Source of the DNA: Hymenobacter latericoloratus | GTDB lineage: Bacteria; Bacteroidota; Bacteroidia; Cytophagales; Hymenobacteraceae | DNA length: 64,000 bases | Direction: 5' to 3' | Assembly: GCF_014199535.1 (NCBI RefSeq) | Contig: NZ_JACHNV010000002.1 | Location: 496,001-560,000 of the forward strand | Part shown: in pieces, positions 50,801-59,828 of the stretch | Layout: each line of letters begins with the position of its first letter | Numbering within the stretch: the stretch's first letter is position 1 | The notes under the pieces: model-generated | What the model was told of the DNA's origin: nothing | The model's database searches: none | Seen by the model: the letters and a program-made list of their open reading frames with translations, nothing else | Made by a program: the position numbers and the translations under genes

Positions 50801-51559
50801 CTACAAACTCAGCATCTCCCGAAACCGCACCGACTGCTGGCGCGATACCTCTACCTCCGGCCCCCCGCGCAGCCGGATTTTCAGGGAGTTGCTAAACCAG
50901 GGCTCAATGCCTTCCACCCACTTCAGGTTGATGATCTGCTGGCGGTTGGCCCGGAAAAACACCCGCGGATCGAGGCGCTGCTCCAGGTGCTGCAGGGTGC
51001 GCGGAATCAGGGGGCGGTTTTGCTCAAAGTAAATCTGGGTGTAGCTGCCATTGATTTCAAACAGCCGGATGTCGGAGAGCCGCACAAACCAGCACCGCTC
51101 CCCATCCTTCACAAATACCTGGTCGTGCTCCGTGAGCAGGGTAGGGGCCGGCTCCTCCGGCGGGGGCGGCCCGGCCACCCCTGTTTCCGCGGCCACGGCC
51201 GCGGCCGTGGTCTGTTTCAGGCGGGCTTTGGCCAGGGCGGCCGCCAGGCGGTTCTCCTGAATGGGCTTGAGCAGGTAGTCGAGGGCATTTACCTCGAAAG
51301 CCCGCAGGGCGTACTCGTCGTAGGCAGTAGTGAAAATAACGCGGGGCGCCACGTCCAGCGAGGCGAGCAGCTCAAACCCGGTTTCGCCCGGCATGTGGAT
51401 GTCCAGAAACAGCAGATCCGGCTGCAGCTCCCGCAGCTTTTCGCGGGCTTCCTCGGCGTGGCGGGCTTCGCCTACCACCGTCACCTCCGGAAACGCCTGC
51501 AGCAAGTGGCGCAGCTCCGTCCGGGCCAGGCGGGAATCATCAACAAGTAAGGCATTCAT
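50801..51559 (-). CDS. LytTR response regulator
   Basis: The 252-residue protein has a receiver domain (about 1-120; phospho-acceptor Asp in LLFLDIHMPGE, Lys in DYLLKPI). A linker follows, then a LytTR DNA-binding domain (about 150-250; RCWFVRLSDIRLFEINGSY, FFRANRQQIINLKWVEGIEPW). It is paired with the histidine kinase upstream. The frame is open much further, but the receiver domain starts at MNALLVDD; MNIQRTSRTSM ten codons before is another option. Confidence 0.93.
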   Translation of the reverse strand: MNALLVDDSRLARTELRHLLQAFPEVTVVGEARHAEEAREKLRELQPDLLFLDIHMPGETGFELLASLDVAPRVIFTTAYDEYALRAFEVNALDYLLKPIQENRLAAALAKARLKQTTAAAVAAETGVAGPPPPEEPAPTLLTEHDQVFVKDGERCWFVRLSDIRLFEINGSYTQIYFEQNRPLIPRTLQHLEQRLDPRVFFRANRQQIINLKWVEGIEPWFSNSLKIRLRGGPEVEVSRQQSVRFREMLSL

Positions 51560-51627
51560 GGAAGTGCGGGATGTACGCTGAATATTCATGATTTCATGGA
51601 TTGCCCCGGCTGCCCCACCTCCCGCCC

Positions 51628-51752
51628 GACGCCAAAGGCGTCCGGCCGGTTGTCGTTGCTGACACCCACCCGAGGGGTTTGGGCCGATGGAGGGGGTAGG
51701 CGGAAGTGGCGCGAACGGCGCGGCCGGCAACCGGGCGGACGCCTCCGGCGTC
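51628..51752. repeat. Palindromic spacer inside the kinase-regulator operon
   Basis: A 28-base arm at 51628-51655 (GACGCCAAAGGCGTCCG...) pairs with 51725-51752 with 24 of 28 matches. Each arm also contains its own GACGCC-N3-GGCGTC dyad. It lies between the kinase stop and the regulator start. Confidence 0.75.
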
Positions 51753-51788
51753 GGACCGGGGCGACGCTGCAGTATAGCGCCAAAGGCA

Positions 51789-52895
51789 TCATCCTGCGGC
51801 GGGGGCCAGGGCAGCGGCGGCCGGAACCACGGCGGCCACCGGCAGCTGCAGGTGGGCTACCACCATGTCGGGGGTGTGCGGGTCGTTGGCGAGGTGCAGG
51901 TGGGCGGCGGGGCCAAAAAGCAAGGCCAGCCGCTCGCGGGCGTTGCGCACGCCTACCCCCTCGTGGCCCGGCCGGGGGGCGTAGCGGCCGGTGTTGCGCA
52001 CCGTCACGTGCAGGGTGTTGGAGTCGTTGAGCTGGGCGCAGAGACGGATGACGCCGCCGGCCGGCCGGGGGGCCAAGCCGTGTTTAATAGCATTTTCTAC
52101 CAGCAGCTGCAGCGTCATGGGCGGAATAAGCACCGCAAGGGCGGCCGGGTCCACGTCCAGGGAGTAGTGCAGGCGCTCTTCCAGCTGCAGGGCCTCCAGC
52201 TGCAGGTAGTGCTCCACAATTTCCAGCTCCCGGCCCAGGGGCACCTGCTCGGCGCTGTTGAGCTGAATGGAATAGCGCAGCAAGTCCGAGAGGTGGGTAA
52301 TCATGTCGCGGGCCCGGGCCGGGTTTTCCATCACCAGCGCCCGGATGTTGTTCAGGCCATTGAACATGAAATGAGGGTTGATCTGGGCCTTGAGCGTGCG
52401 CATCTCGGCCTCCTGCACGGCGGCGGCCAGCTTCCACTTGTCCACCTCGGCCTGCCGGAAGCTGGTGAGGTAGTGCCAGCCAAAGTAGAAGCCGCTCCAC
52501 AGCCACAGCAGAATGTTCACGTTGATGGCGTAGCCGATAAACTGGGGCCAGCCCTGGGGGCTACCCCCCGCCCGGGGCCGGATCAGCAGAATGATAATGG
52601 CCCATATTAGCACTTGGCTCAGCACCGAGAGCACCGCGTTGGCTACCAGCAGCCGCCCTAGCAGGGGTAGCGGCCCCAGCCGCGCCCAACCGTTGCCCCG
52701 GATGTGGTAGCGCAGCCAGTGGGTGATGCCCAGCATGGTGGCGGCAATGGTGAAGTTAATCAGTAGCATGTCGCGCGAGCGGGCCCCCATAAAGGCGAAG
52801 GTCACTGCGCAACCCACAAAGTACAGGCTCCAGCCCAGCAGCTGACAGCGCCAGTAGAGGCGGCTAGGAGGCGGAACGGCAGCGTAGGAAAGCAT
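51789..52895 (-). CDS. LytS/YehU-type sensor histidine kinase
   Basis: The 368 residues have a multi-pass N-terminal part (about 15-150). The HisKA_7TM/His_kinase module follows, with the phospho-acceptor in INPHFMFNGLNNIRALV, the N box in LLVENAIKHG, and the G-box region GVGVRNARERL. No extracellular sensor domain is evident, so sensing is by the membrane part. It heads an operon with the LytTR regulator, separated by a 230-base palindromic spacer. Confidence 0.93.
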   Translation of the reverse strand: MLSYAAVPPPSRLYWRCQLLGWSLYFVGCAVTFAFMGARSRDMLLINFTIAATMLGITHWLRYHIRGNGWARLGPLPLLGRLLVANAVLSVLSQVLIWAIIILLIRPRAGGSPQGWPQFIGYAINVNILLWLWSGFYFGWHYLTSFRQAEVDKWKLAAAVQEAEMRTLKAQINPHFMFNGLNNIRALVMENPARARDMITHLSDLLRYSIQLNSAEQVPLGRELEIVEHYLQLEALQLEERLHYSLDVDPAALAVLIPPMTLQLLVENAIKHGLAPRPAGGVIRLCAQLNDSNTLHVTVRNTGRYAPRPGHEGVGVRNARERLALLFGPAAHLHLANDPHTPDMVVAHLQLPVAAVVPAAAALAPAAG

Positions 52896-52935
52896 AAAAT
52901 TAAAGCAACGGGGTAAGCAAGCAGGCGGCTGTAAG

Positions 52936-53526
52936 CTATTGGGCCGGCAGTACCGCCGGCACGAGGTAGGCTTTCTTATTCTGGCGGTACGAAACCACCA
53001 GTAGCCCCCCCAGCACCAGCAGGGCGCCGGTAATAAACACCGGAATCAGGTACAGTTGGCTTGGCTCCGTGAGGCGCAGGCCCAGCACCAGGCACCCCAC
53101 CGGAATTATGCCGGCCATAACGGCGAACGGGCGGGCGTTGTAAAACCAGGCGTACGGGAAGAAATGCGCGCCCGTAATGATGCCGTAGGTCATGATAAAG
53201 TGCTGCGGATACTTGCTGTAGATAAAGATGAGGAAGGGAAAATAGAACAGCTGCGCGAAGTTGAGCCAGAGCCCCAGCGGCTGCAGGGGGTTGTGGGGCA
53301 AGGTCCAGGTGGTGCCCAGGGCCTTCGAGAGCAGCCAGGCCAGGGGTAGCGTGGCCGAGCCCAGAAAGAAGGTGATAAAGCCTTTCTGAGCCAGGGTGCC
53401 GGGCAGCAGCCACACCACCGCAATGGCGGCCCACACCACACTGGCGGCCATAATAAAATCGAGGCCGTTTTTGGCCTTCACGGATAGCTCCAGCTTCAGG
53501 GCTGCAAATTCTTGTTGGCGTAGCAT
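52936..53526 (-). CDS. DUF7010-like membrane protein
   Basis: The 196 residues contain about five or six hydrophobic segments (VWAAIAVVWLLPGTL, FITFFLGSATLPLAWLL, FYFPFLIFIYSKY, AVMAGIIPVGCLVLGL, PVFITGALLVLGGLLV). The layout recalls small conserved membrane proteins now filed as DUF7010, but this name is from memory and not certain. It lies 40 bases upstream of the kinase gene and might be co-transcribed with it. Confidence 0.65.
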   Translation of the reverse strand: MLRQQEFAALKLELSVKAKNGLDFIMAASVVWAAIAVVWLLPGTLAQKGFITFFLGSATLPLAWLLSKALGTTWTLPHNPLQPLGLWLNFAQLFYFPFLIFIYSKYPQHFIMTYGIITGAHFFPYAWFYNARPFAVMAGIIPVGCLVLGLRLTEPSQLYLIPVFITGALLVLGGLLVVSYRQNKKAYLVPAVLPAQ

Positions 53527-53626
53527 AGAATAAAGGTTTCTCAGCAGGGTAGGGTACTGGCAGGCGCGCGAGGTCCCGCGCCCATCTTCGGCGCAAGATA
53601 GAAGTCCGGATGCGCTTCGGAAGCGG

Positions 53627-54571
53627 CTACTTGCGGGCCACCGGGTTTTGCTTCAGAAAAGCATCGGTCTGGCTGAAAAACCACTGGGTGTCATCCCACA
53701 TCAGAAAGTGCCGGCCCGCCTCCGACATTACCACTTGGTGCTGGGGCAGCTTGGCGTACTGCTGGTCAAAAATAGCCTTGGTGCTTTCCTTGGTGGAGCC
53801 GTACTGCTTGTAGGCGGCCCAGGCGCCCAGTACCAGCACGGGCTGCTGAATGCGGGCAACCTCCGGGCGCAAATCGGTCGTCATCAGATCATAGTAGGCC
53901 TGGGCCACGGTGGCGGGGTCCGAGGCCACCGACCAGCGCGTGGCCTGGCTGATGCGGGCCGTATCGGTCATCATGGTGGCCGACATCTGGCGGGCGGCGG
54001 CTACGGTCATTTTGCCGCTGCTCATTTGCTGGCGGATGCCCTCGGCCATGGGCTTGGCGGCCTCCGCCGTAAGGGTAGGGTTTTGCACCGCCGCCAGGAA
54101 GGGCAACGAATCGACGATAACCAGGGGGCCGGCTGCCTCGGGCTGGGTGCTGCTCAGCCACAGGGCCAGAAACCCGCCCAGGCTGTGCCCGATGATGGTT
54201 GGCTTCTGCAGCTTCTGGGTTTTGATGTAGGCCAGCAGCTGGTCGCGGACGTTGCGCAGCAGCTGGTTGGTGCTGGCCGGGGCGGGCGTGCCACCAAAGC
54301 CGGCCAGGGAAATAATGTGGCACTGGTACTGCTTCTGGTAATGGGCCACGGTTTCGTCCCACACCGCGCCGGGGCAGGTCAGGCCCGGAATCAGGAGCAT
54401 GGGCTGGCCTTTGCCCACCACCCGCACCGTGAAGTTCGGGTGACTGGCGGGGTTGTCGGCGGCGGAGGGGGTAGGGAGCGTGGCGGCTTGCGCGGCATGG
54501 GGCGCAGCAAGTAGGGTAGCCGCGAGCAGGAAGGCTGAGCAAACGGGGCGGAGGATGGCGGTCAGGTTCAT
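53627..54571 (-). CDS. Secreted alpha/beta hydrolase
   Basis: The 314 residues have a signal peptide (LLAAPHAAQA at about 20-30) and a single hydrolase domain. HG-like oxyanion loop region MLLIPGLTCPGAVWDE, Ser in GHSLGGFLALW, and His in SEAGRHFLMWDD near the end complete the triad, with an acid in between. It is exported to the periplasm or outside. The substrate is unknown; the fold also fits esterases and haloperoxidase-like enzymes. Confidence 0.9.
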   Translation of the reverse strand: MNLTAILRPVCSAFLLAATLLAAPHAAQAATLPTPSAADNPASHPNFTVRVVGKGQPMLLIPGLTCPGAVWDETVAHYQKQYQCHIISLAGFGGTPAPASTNQLLRNVRDQLLAYIKTQKLQKPTIIGHSLGGFLALWLSSTQPEAAGPLVIVDSLPFLAAVQNPTLTAEAAKPMAEGIRQQMSSGKMTVAAARQMSATMMTDTARISQATRWSVASDPATVAQAYYDLMTTDLRPEVARIQQPVLVLGAWAAYKQYGSTKESTKAIFDQQYAKLPQHQVVMSEAGRHFLMWDDTQWFFSQTDAFLKQNPVARK

Positions 54572-54617
54572 GGCAAAAGAGAGGGTAGCAGGTAGAGGTT
54601 CGGGTTCGTTGATGAGT

Positions 54618-54648
54618 CAAACCTAGCACCTCCCGCCCCCGGCCGAAA
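54618..54648 (-). promoter_or_regulatory. Predicted promoter of the secreted hydrolase
   Basis: On the minus strand, TTTC (54648-54645), 19 bases, then TAGGTTTG (54625-54618), a perfect -7 box. The leader to the ATG at 54571 would be about 42 bases. Confidence 0.5.
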
Positions 54649-54743
54649 CAACTTTTCCGCGAACGGTAAATCAGCCGCCCGAACTGCTGAAAACCCGGCC
54701 CGAATTGTCGTGGGTTCGGCCGAAAACCAGCCCCGTATTTCGC

Positions 54744-54776
54744 AAAAAAAAGGACGCCCCGCAGTAGGGCGTCCTT
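54744..54776 (-). terminator. Terminator of the coiled-coil gene
   Basis: AAGGACGCCC (54750-54759) pairs with GGGCGTCCTT (54767-54776), followed by seven T on the minus strand, 36 bases after the stop at 54812. Confidence 0.88.
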
Positions 54777-54811
54777 CCGAAATAGAAAGCAAACCAGCGA
54801 AAGGCGGGGCC

Positions 54812-55144
54812 TTAGATGATGTTACGTAGGTCCTGGCGCAGGTTTTCGATGCCGTGCCAGATTTCGTCCCAGGCGCTCCGGTCGTGGTTCTGGTCGGGGC
54901 CCGATTTGTCGGTGGTGGCGGGGGTAGGCGAGTTGGGGCCGAGGCGCTCCACCAGGCGGGCACGCTTGGCCTCCAGGGCGTCGGCGTGCTGGTGATAGGT
55001 GTTCTCCGAGTTGGCGGCGGTGGCGTGGGCGCGGTTGCGCAGGGTCTGAATTTTGGCGTCGAGCTCCGTGAGAGCCTGGCGCAGGTCGTCGGCGGTAAGG
55101 TGGGCGGGGGCCCGCATGTGTTCGGGGGAAGGAGTGGTAGCCAT
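54812..55144 (-). CDS. Small helical protein of unknown function
   Basis: The 110-residue product (start MATTPSPEHMRAPAHL) is largely helical. A heptad-like stretch (LTADDLRQALTELDAKIQTLRNRA, then HADALEAKRARLVERLG) suggests a short coiled coil. A Pro/Thr-rich link and the amphipathic end DEIWHGIENLRQDLRNII follow. It has no signal peptide. The frame is open upstream to 55240, but composition favours the ATG at 55144. No family is recognised. Confidence 0.65.
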   Translation of the reverse strand: MATTPSPEHMRAPAHLTADDLRQALTELDAKIQTLRNRAHATAANSENTYHQHADALEAKRARLVERLGPNSPTPATTDKSGPDQNHDRSAWDEIWHGIENLRQDLRNII

Positions 55145-55292
55145 GGTAGCAGAGCAGTAAGGAGTGGAGCGGCGCCGGGTGGGCCCGTCTGCTATGTACT
55201 TGCCCCCGCCCAAAAAGGATACAGCGCCCCGGGCCAACAAATAAGCAACGGAATGATAACCGAGCGGTTACCCGCGGCCTGGTTGAGCCCGG

Positions 55293-55300
55293 TAGTTTTG
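55293..55300 (+). promoter_or_regulatory. Predicted -7 box upstream of the TonB-like gene
   Basis: TAGTTTTG is a perfect match to TAnnTTTG, 31 bases before the ATG. Only a partial GTTA lies at the -33 distance. Confidence 0.4.
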
Positions 55301-55331
55301 CCCAGACCTCTGCCTCCGCTTTCCGCTCCCT

Positions 55332-55766
55332 ATGCCGCACCTCCTACGCCTGTTCCTGCTGCTTGGGCTGCTGCCCGTTGCTACCCCCTCTTCTGCTCAA
55401 AAGCCCGGCCCCAACGTACAACCCGACGAGGCCCCGGCGCCAACTCCCGCCGTGTACCATGTTGCCGAGGTGATGCCGGCTTTTCCTGGTGGCGCGGCGG
55501 CTTTTCAGAAGTTTCTGCACAACGAGGTGCACTACCCCGACGAGGCCCTGCAGCGCCACGTTTCCGGCAAGGTGTACGTGCGCTTTCTGGTGACGGAAGA
55601 AGGCCGCATCCGCGACGCGGAAGTAGTGAAAGGACTGGGGGCTGGCCTCGATGAAGAAGCCCTGCGCCTGGTCCGCATCATGCCTTGGTGGAGCCCCGGC
55701 CAGAACGCGGGCCGGCCCGTGCGGGTTCTCTACACCATGCCCATCGTGTTTCGGGCGCTGGAGTAG
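55332..55766 (+). CDS. TonB C-terminal domain protein
   Basis: The 144 residues have a signal peptide (ends SSAQ at about 23), a Pro/Ala/Glu linker, and a TonB C-terminal domain. That domain carries FPGGAAAFQKFLHNEVHYPDEALQRHVSGKVYVRFLV, DAEVVKGLGAGLDEEALRLVRIMPWWSPGQNAGRPVRVLYTMPIVF. Full TonB proteins span the membrane; this one lacks a long N-terminal membrane anchor and seems periplasmic, as is common for such duplicates in Bacteroidetes. It may interact with TonB boxes, but the partner is unknown. Confidence 0.9.
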   Translation: MPHLLRLFLLLGLLPVATPSSAQKPGPNVQPDEAPAPTPAVYHVAEVMPAFPGGAAAFQKFLHNEVHYPDEALQRHVSGKVYVRFLVTEEGRIRDAEVVKGLGAGLDEEALRLVRIMPWWSPGQNAGRPVRVLYTMPIVFRALE

Positions 55767-55811
55767 CGAGCGGCCCCGCTGGGAGGCCAGTTTTGGCCGC
55801 CAGACCGTCCA

Positions 55812-55838
55812 TTCACCTCTTCACCACCACCTCACCAC
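55812..55838 (+). repeat. CACC-rich spacer repeat, second copy
   Basis: A run of TTCACCTC/CACCACC units stands between the TonB-like gene and the converging gene at 55832, whose stop codon it reaches. It resembles the run at 3741-3764 (shared core CACCACCTCACCAC). Confidence 0.45.
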
Positions 55839-56380
55839 TCCCGCGGAATGCCCAGCTCGCGGGCCAGGGGCGCGGCGGCCGAGGCGTAGAGCAACACCAG
55901 CAGCTCGTTCAGGGCGGGCGCAAACTCTACGTGGTAGTCTTCGTGAAGCTTTTGAATGGATTTAATGACTTCGGCGGTGCGGCGGGCCAGGTGCTGCAGC
56001 AGGGGCTGGGTGGGGCCGTGCAGGCGGCCGGTGGCCTCGGGCTGGTGGCGCAGCACGTTGGTGAGCAGGCGCAGGGTCAGCTCGATTTCGCCCTGGGTAT
56101 CGCCCGTGATTTTGCAGTGGTAGGTGAGGCGCTGCTGCAGCTGCCGCACAATATGAAGTAGGTCGTTGGGGGTTTGGTGGAAGCCGCGCACGGGGTCATC
56201 TACCTGCTGCTGCAGGCGCTGGCGGCGCACTTCCAGGGCGTCGTCGCCTTCCAGCAGGCGGAAGGCCAGCTGCTCCGTCAGGACGGCATCCTGGGAAACC
56301 AGGCGGGTCAGGAGTTGGTCTTTTTCTTTTTGCGGCAGGCCCAGGAGGGCTTTGCGCAGATCGGGGGGTAGGGCAGGCAT
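55832..56380 (-). CDS. Hypothetical helical protein
   Basis: The 182 residues (MPALPPDLRKALLGLPQKEKDQLL...) are soluble and mostly helical, with frequent Leu, Gln and Arg and a final helix LNELLVLLYASAAAPLARELG. There is no signal peptide, membrane segment or known motif. The start is the only Met near the N-terminus. No function is proposed. Confidence 0.8.
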   Translation of the reverse strand: MPALPPDLRKALLGLPQKEKDQLLTRLVSQDAVLTEQLAFRLLEGDDALEVRRQRLQQQVDDPVRGFHQTPNDLLHIVRQLQQRLTYHCKITGDTQGEIELTLRLLTNVLRHQPEATGRLHGPTQPLLQHLARRTAEVIKSIQKLHEDYHVEFAPALNELLVLLYASAAAPLARELGIPREW

Positions 56381-56416
56381 AGAAACTATAAACGTAGTTC
56401 TGCCCCGCCGGATTCC

Positions 56417-57160
56417 CTAAGCGCCTATGTTCTGAGCAGCCCCCCGCCGCCACTGCCGCACCACCCGCCACCCCGAGAGTAAGCTTATGAGTAGCAGGAG
56501 CAGCCAAGTGTTACGCCAGTCGGGGGAGAGAAAAGCCTCTGTGAGAAAACGGAAAAGTGCTTCTAAATTACCTATGAATGTTGTTGGTGAGACGTATGCA
56601 TCACAACAGCCGCACCGCCATATTTCAATGTCCGCGTTTTGATTTTCTGCTTCAATTAGTGGCTTCTCGGTATAGGTGTAAAATGTAGTAGGCTCGTGAG
56701 TTATATCGAGCCAGTGCTTGCCAGCTTTCACTTCACTGAGCCGATCATACAGCTGAATGAAGCTGGTATAGTTAGAACCGGGCGCAAACTGCACCCGCAT
56801 CCCCCTATCCAGGTTCGGCTCATGCTCAAATTGTCGCGTGACAATACGGATGTTTTGGACTGTGAAATAGTCGGGCAATGTCTGGCCAACAAAAGAGAAA
56901 GTATACCATGGTCTAAATTTCTCTAGTGCAGTAAGCGGCAAACATGGCGGAGAATTGCGCATTTGCTCGACAAAGGTGTTCTCCTCTTGGGAGCATATCC
57001 TCTTAGACCACATTGCAATTTCCAACACACTGAGCCGATGTCGTGAATGTATCCGCGGCAGCGCCACGCATCCCAGCAACAGCAGCCACGCCAGCGCCAC
57101 TAAACCTGGCGGGAGTAGTAAGGGGCTTAGGCGGTGGCGGGGGGTAGGGGGTAATAGCAT
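56417..57160 (-). CDS. Hypothetical membrane-anchored protein
   Basis: The 247 residues have a hydrophobic segment near the start (about 14-35, PGLVALAWLLLLGCVALP) and one near the end (about 215-232, WRNTWLLLLLISLLSGW). A soluble, Cys-containing middle lies between them (ICSQEENTF, IWRCGCCDAY). Both ends are basic, so the middle is probably periplasmic. Codon use is more AT-rich than its neighbours in places. No family is recognised. Confidence 0.75.
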   Translation of the reverse strand: MLLPPTPRHRLSPLLLPPGLVALAWLLLLGCVALPRIHSRHRLSVLEIAMWSKRICSQEENTFVEQMRNSPPCLPLTALEKFRPWYTFSFVGQTLPDYFTVQNIRIVTRQFEHEPNLDRGMRVQFAPGSNYTSFIQLYDRLSEVKAGKHWLDITHEPTTFYTYTEKPLIEAENQNADIEIWRCGCCDAYVSPTTFIGNLEALFRFLTEAFLSPDWRNTWLLLLLISLLSGWRVVRQWRRGAAQNIGA

Positions 57161-57537
57161 GACAGTAGATTCTCGTTAAAGTAAGTATAACGACTGAACA
57201 CAACGTATGCTGGCCCTGACCCAGGTTGGCAGACTCAGCAGGGGTAGCAAATCCTTAACGTGCAGAAGTAGGGTATTTGTATTAATTCAATCAATACTAT
57301 AAATTTTCTTTCCTACCTTAGCCTGGCAGGTTCACTTGCCACCTTGGGAATACTGTACTTGCTGCCGCTCCTCCTGGTCTGACCCCCACCCGTCTGGCTC
57401 CCAAAGCTCATTTCCTTGTCTGGATCAGGTTATCGGTGTGGTGCTGATAATCAACGAGGTGGTTTGTGGACTGCTCCGCAAGCAAACCCTGCCGCACCTT
57501 CGCCTTTCAAGTACCGGTCACCCTTGAAAGCTGTCCT
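57161..57537 (+). other. Gene-free region with AT-rich patch
   Basis: The 377 bases between divergent genes hold no convincing frame. The stretch 57265-57320 is AT-rich and includes TACCTTAG (57314-57321), a one-mismatch -7 box, which could belong to the glycoside hydrolase gene but would give a leader of over 200 bases. Nothing else was seen. Confidence 0.4.
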
Positions 57538-59193
57538 ATGAAACGCATGATACGCTTTGCCCGCGTGGGCAGCCAGCTGGTAGTGGGGGCGGCGCTGCTG
57601 GGGTTGGCCGCGCCCGTCAGTACCTGCACCGGGCCCCAGCATCCTGCTGCCCCGCGCACCCCGCACACGGCCGAAAGCTACGTGCGCCCCTACACCGCCG
57701 ATTTTGGCTACGGCTGCAACATGGGCTACTACGGCAGCGGCTGGAACGATGAGCAGCTGGCCTCGGCCATCAGCCGGGCCGGAGGCCAGACCATCCGGGT
57801 AACCTTGCCCGAGCAGTTTCTGGCTAAGTGGGAGTGGCAGGCCCGGCGGGCAGCCTTCCGGCACCACACCACCAACCTGGGCCTGCGCGAGCTGGTATGC
57901 TTTGTGGGGGAGCCCTCGGCCGAGCACCGCGACAAAACCGTGTACCCCGGCTGCCGGGAGCCCTCCAAGCTGTTTGCCAACCTCTACGAGCCCATCTGGC
58001 TGCCCGACAGCACCGTAAATCCGTGCAACTACTACGCCGCCTACATCTACCGGCTTACCCAAACCTACGGCAAGCACATTCGCTTCTGGGAGGTAGTAAA
58101 CGAGCCCGATTTCATTACCAACGTCAGCAACAAGGAGTGGCTGGACCGGGCGCCCAACCCGGCCGAAACCACCAACACGCTGGCCCCCATCTACCACTAC
58201 ATCCGGACCTTGCGCATTACCTGGGAGGTAGTAAAAAAATACTGCCCCGAGGACTACGTAACGCCCGGCGGCCTGGGCTACGCCGAGTACCTCGATGCCC
58301 TGCTGCGCTTCACCGATAACCCCCAGGGCGGCGCCGTAACGGCCCAGTACCCGGCCCGGGGCGGCGCTTACTTCGATGTGGTGGACTACCACGTCTATCC
58401 GTCGTACTACCTGCGCCGCCGCAACCTGCTGCACACCGGCTTCAACTACCAGCGCAACTCCGACAATGCCGCGGCCCAGCTACTGCGCCACAAAGCCCGG
58501 TTCGAAGCCGTGCTCCGCAAGCACGGCTTCAACGGCGAAACCTACCCCGAAAAGCACTTCATCATCACGGAAACCAACATCAGTCGGCGCACGGCCGAGT
58601 GGCGCTATAGCTCAGATGAGATGCAGCGCAACTTCGGCATCAAGGCCCTGGTGGCGGCCCAGAAGAACGGCATCCGGCAGGTGCATTTCTACAGCGTAGC
58701 CGAGGCCGCCGACGCGCCCCCGGAGCCGTCCGGGGTTTCCTCCGCCGATGAGTTCAAGCTCATGGGCATGTACGAAAACATGAACCGCGACCTTCCCGGC
58801 CGCGAAAAGCTGACTCAGTTGGGGCAAGGCTTCAAGACCACTGCCGGGCTGCTGGCCGGCTGGCGCTACGATGCCGCCCGCACTGCCGCCCTCCAGCTCC
58901 CCGATGAGGTGGAAGGGGCGGCTTTTCGCCGCGCCGACCAGTATCAGTACGTGCTGTGGGCCAAAACCCAGCTCGATCAGCAGGAAACCGCCACGGCCCG
59001 CTACAGCTTCCCGCCCGAGTGGCGCGTGGCGGCCATCGAGCGGCGAGCCTGGGACGCTGGCAGCTCGGAGGTAAGTACGCGCCTGCCCGGCCGCGAGGTG
59101 CTGCTGGACGGTGCCCCGGCCTTCTTTACCCTGCTGGAGCCTACCGGCCTGCAGCTGGCTGCCGCCCCCCGACCGGCGAGGCCCCGCAAGTAA
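57538..59193 (+). CDS. Secreted clan GH-A-like glycoside hydrolase
   Basis: The 551 residues have an N-terminal signal region (MKRMIRFARVGSQLVVGAALLGLAAP) and a TIM-barrel-like domain. The general acid/base Glu is in FWEVVNEPDF (Glu 189) and the likely nucleophile in FIITETNIS (Glu 345), the order and spacing of clan GH-A enzymes. YHVYPSYY is a typical substrate-side segment. The closest family (GH39, GH5 or other) is not clear. A beta domain ends the protein. The next gene is also a glycosidase-like protein. The start is the ATG that precedes the signal; the frame is open upstream to 57466. Confidence 0.82.
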   Translation: MKRMIRFARVGSQLVVGAALLGLAAPVSTCTGPQHPAAPRTPHTAESYVRPYTADFGYGCNMGYYGSGWNDEQLASAISRAGGQTIRVTLPEQFLAKWEWQARRAAFRHHTTNLGLRELVCFVGEPSAEHRDKTVYPGCREPSKLFANLYEPIWLPDSTVNPCNYYAAYIYRLTQTYGKHIRFWEVVNEPDFITNVSNKEWLDRAPNPAETTNTLAPIYHYIRTLRITWEVVKKYCPEDYVTPGGLGYAEYLDALLRFTDNPQGGAVTAQYPARGGAYFDVVDYHVYPSYYLRRRNLLHTGFNYQRNSDNAAAQLLRHKARFEAVLRKHGFNGETYPEKHFIITETNISRRTAEWRYSSDEMQRNFGIKALVAAQKNGIRQVHFYSVAEAADAPPEPSGVSSADEFKLMGMYENMNRDLPGREKLTQLGQGFKTTAGLLAGWRYDAARTAALQLPDEVEGAAFRRADQYQYVLWAKTQLDQQETATARYSFPPEWRVAAIERRAWDAGSSEVSTRLPGREVLLDGAPAFFTLLEPTGLQLAAAPRPARPRK

Positions 59194-59828
59194 CAGGGCG
59201 GCGCCAACGCTTAAAAACAGAAATCTTAGATTGAATACCCTACGCAGACGAGTAGGAATGAGATATCATTGTTTTTGTATTATTTTGCTATTGTATTTAT
59301 AAATATCAACAAAATTGCCTTGTATCAGTCATTTATGATGGTGTGGTTATTTGTGAATTGCATTTTTTACGAAATTTGAATGCCGGTCAGAGGAGCCGGG
59401 CGCAGGAAGGCGTGTACCGTTAGAAGCAGGAGGATACCGGGCCGCGTAACCGTTGGCCCACGCAAAGCAACTGGAGAAGTGCCCCGCCTCTGGCCCATAC
59501 GGCCGGGGTAGCGGGGTAGCAAGTAAGAGTCAGGATACAGTTTGCGGGCCCATTCAGGCGGCAAACGCGGAGCTTCCCCCGGCGGGAGAGCAGGGGACCC
59601 TGCCCCAGTGAAATAGCAGCAGTATGGCGGCTGTTTGGCTTGGAGAGAGGCCCACAGGAGAAGAGAAGAACCACCGTTTGTGCCTGCCACAGCAGGTACT
59701 ATCACCTTGTCTGCGCACCAGTACCCTCACCATCAGCTCCGTTTCAGGCGGGGCTGGCTCACCACAACAGGGTAGCAACCGGCCCCATGCCGCACGGCTA
59801 CCCGCACCTTCACCAAACCTCTTTCGAA
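59194..59828 (+). other. Gene-free spacer, AT-rich then GC-rich
   Basis: The 635 bases between the two glycosidase genes have no credible gene. The first part (about 59215-59385) is strongly AT-rich, the second is GC-rich with repeats of CCGGGGTAGC type. Overlapping open frames on both strands lack motifs. No terminator with a clear T-run was found. Confidence 0.5.
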
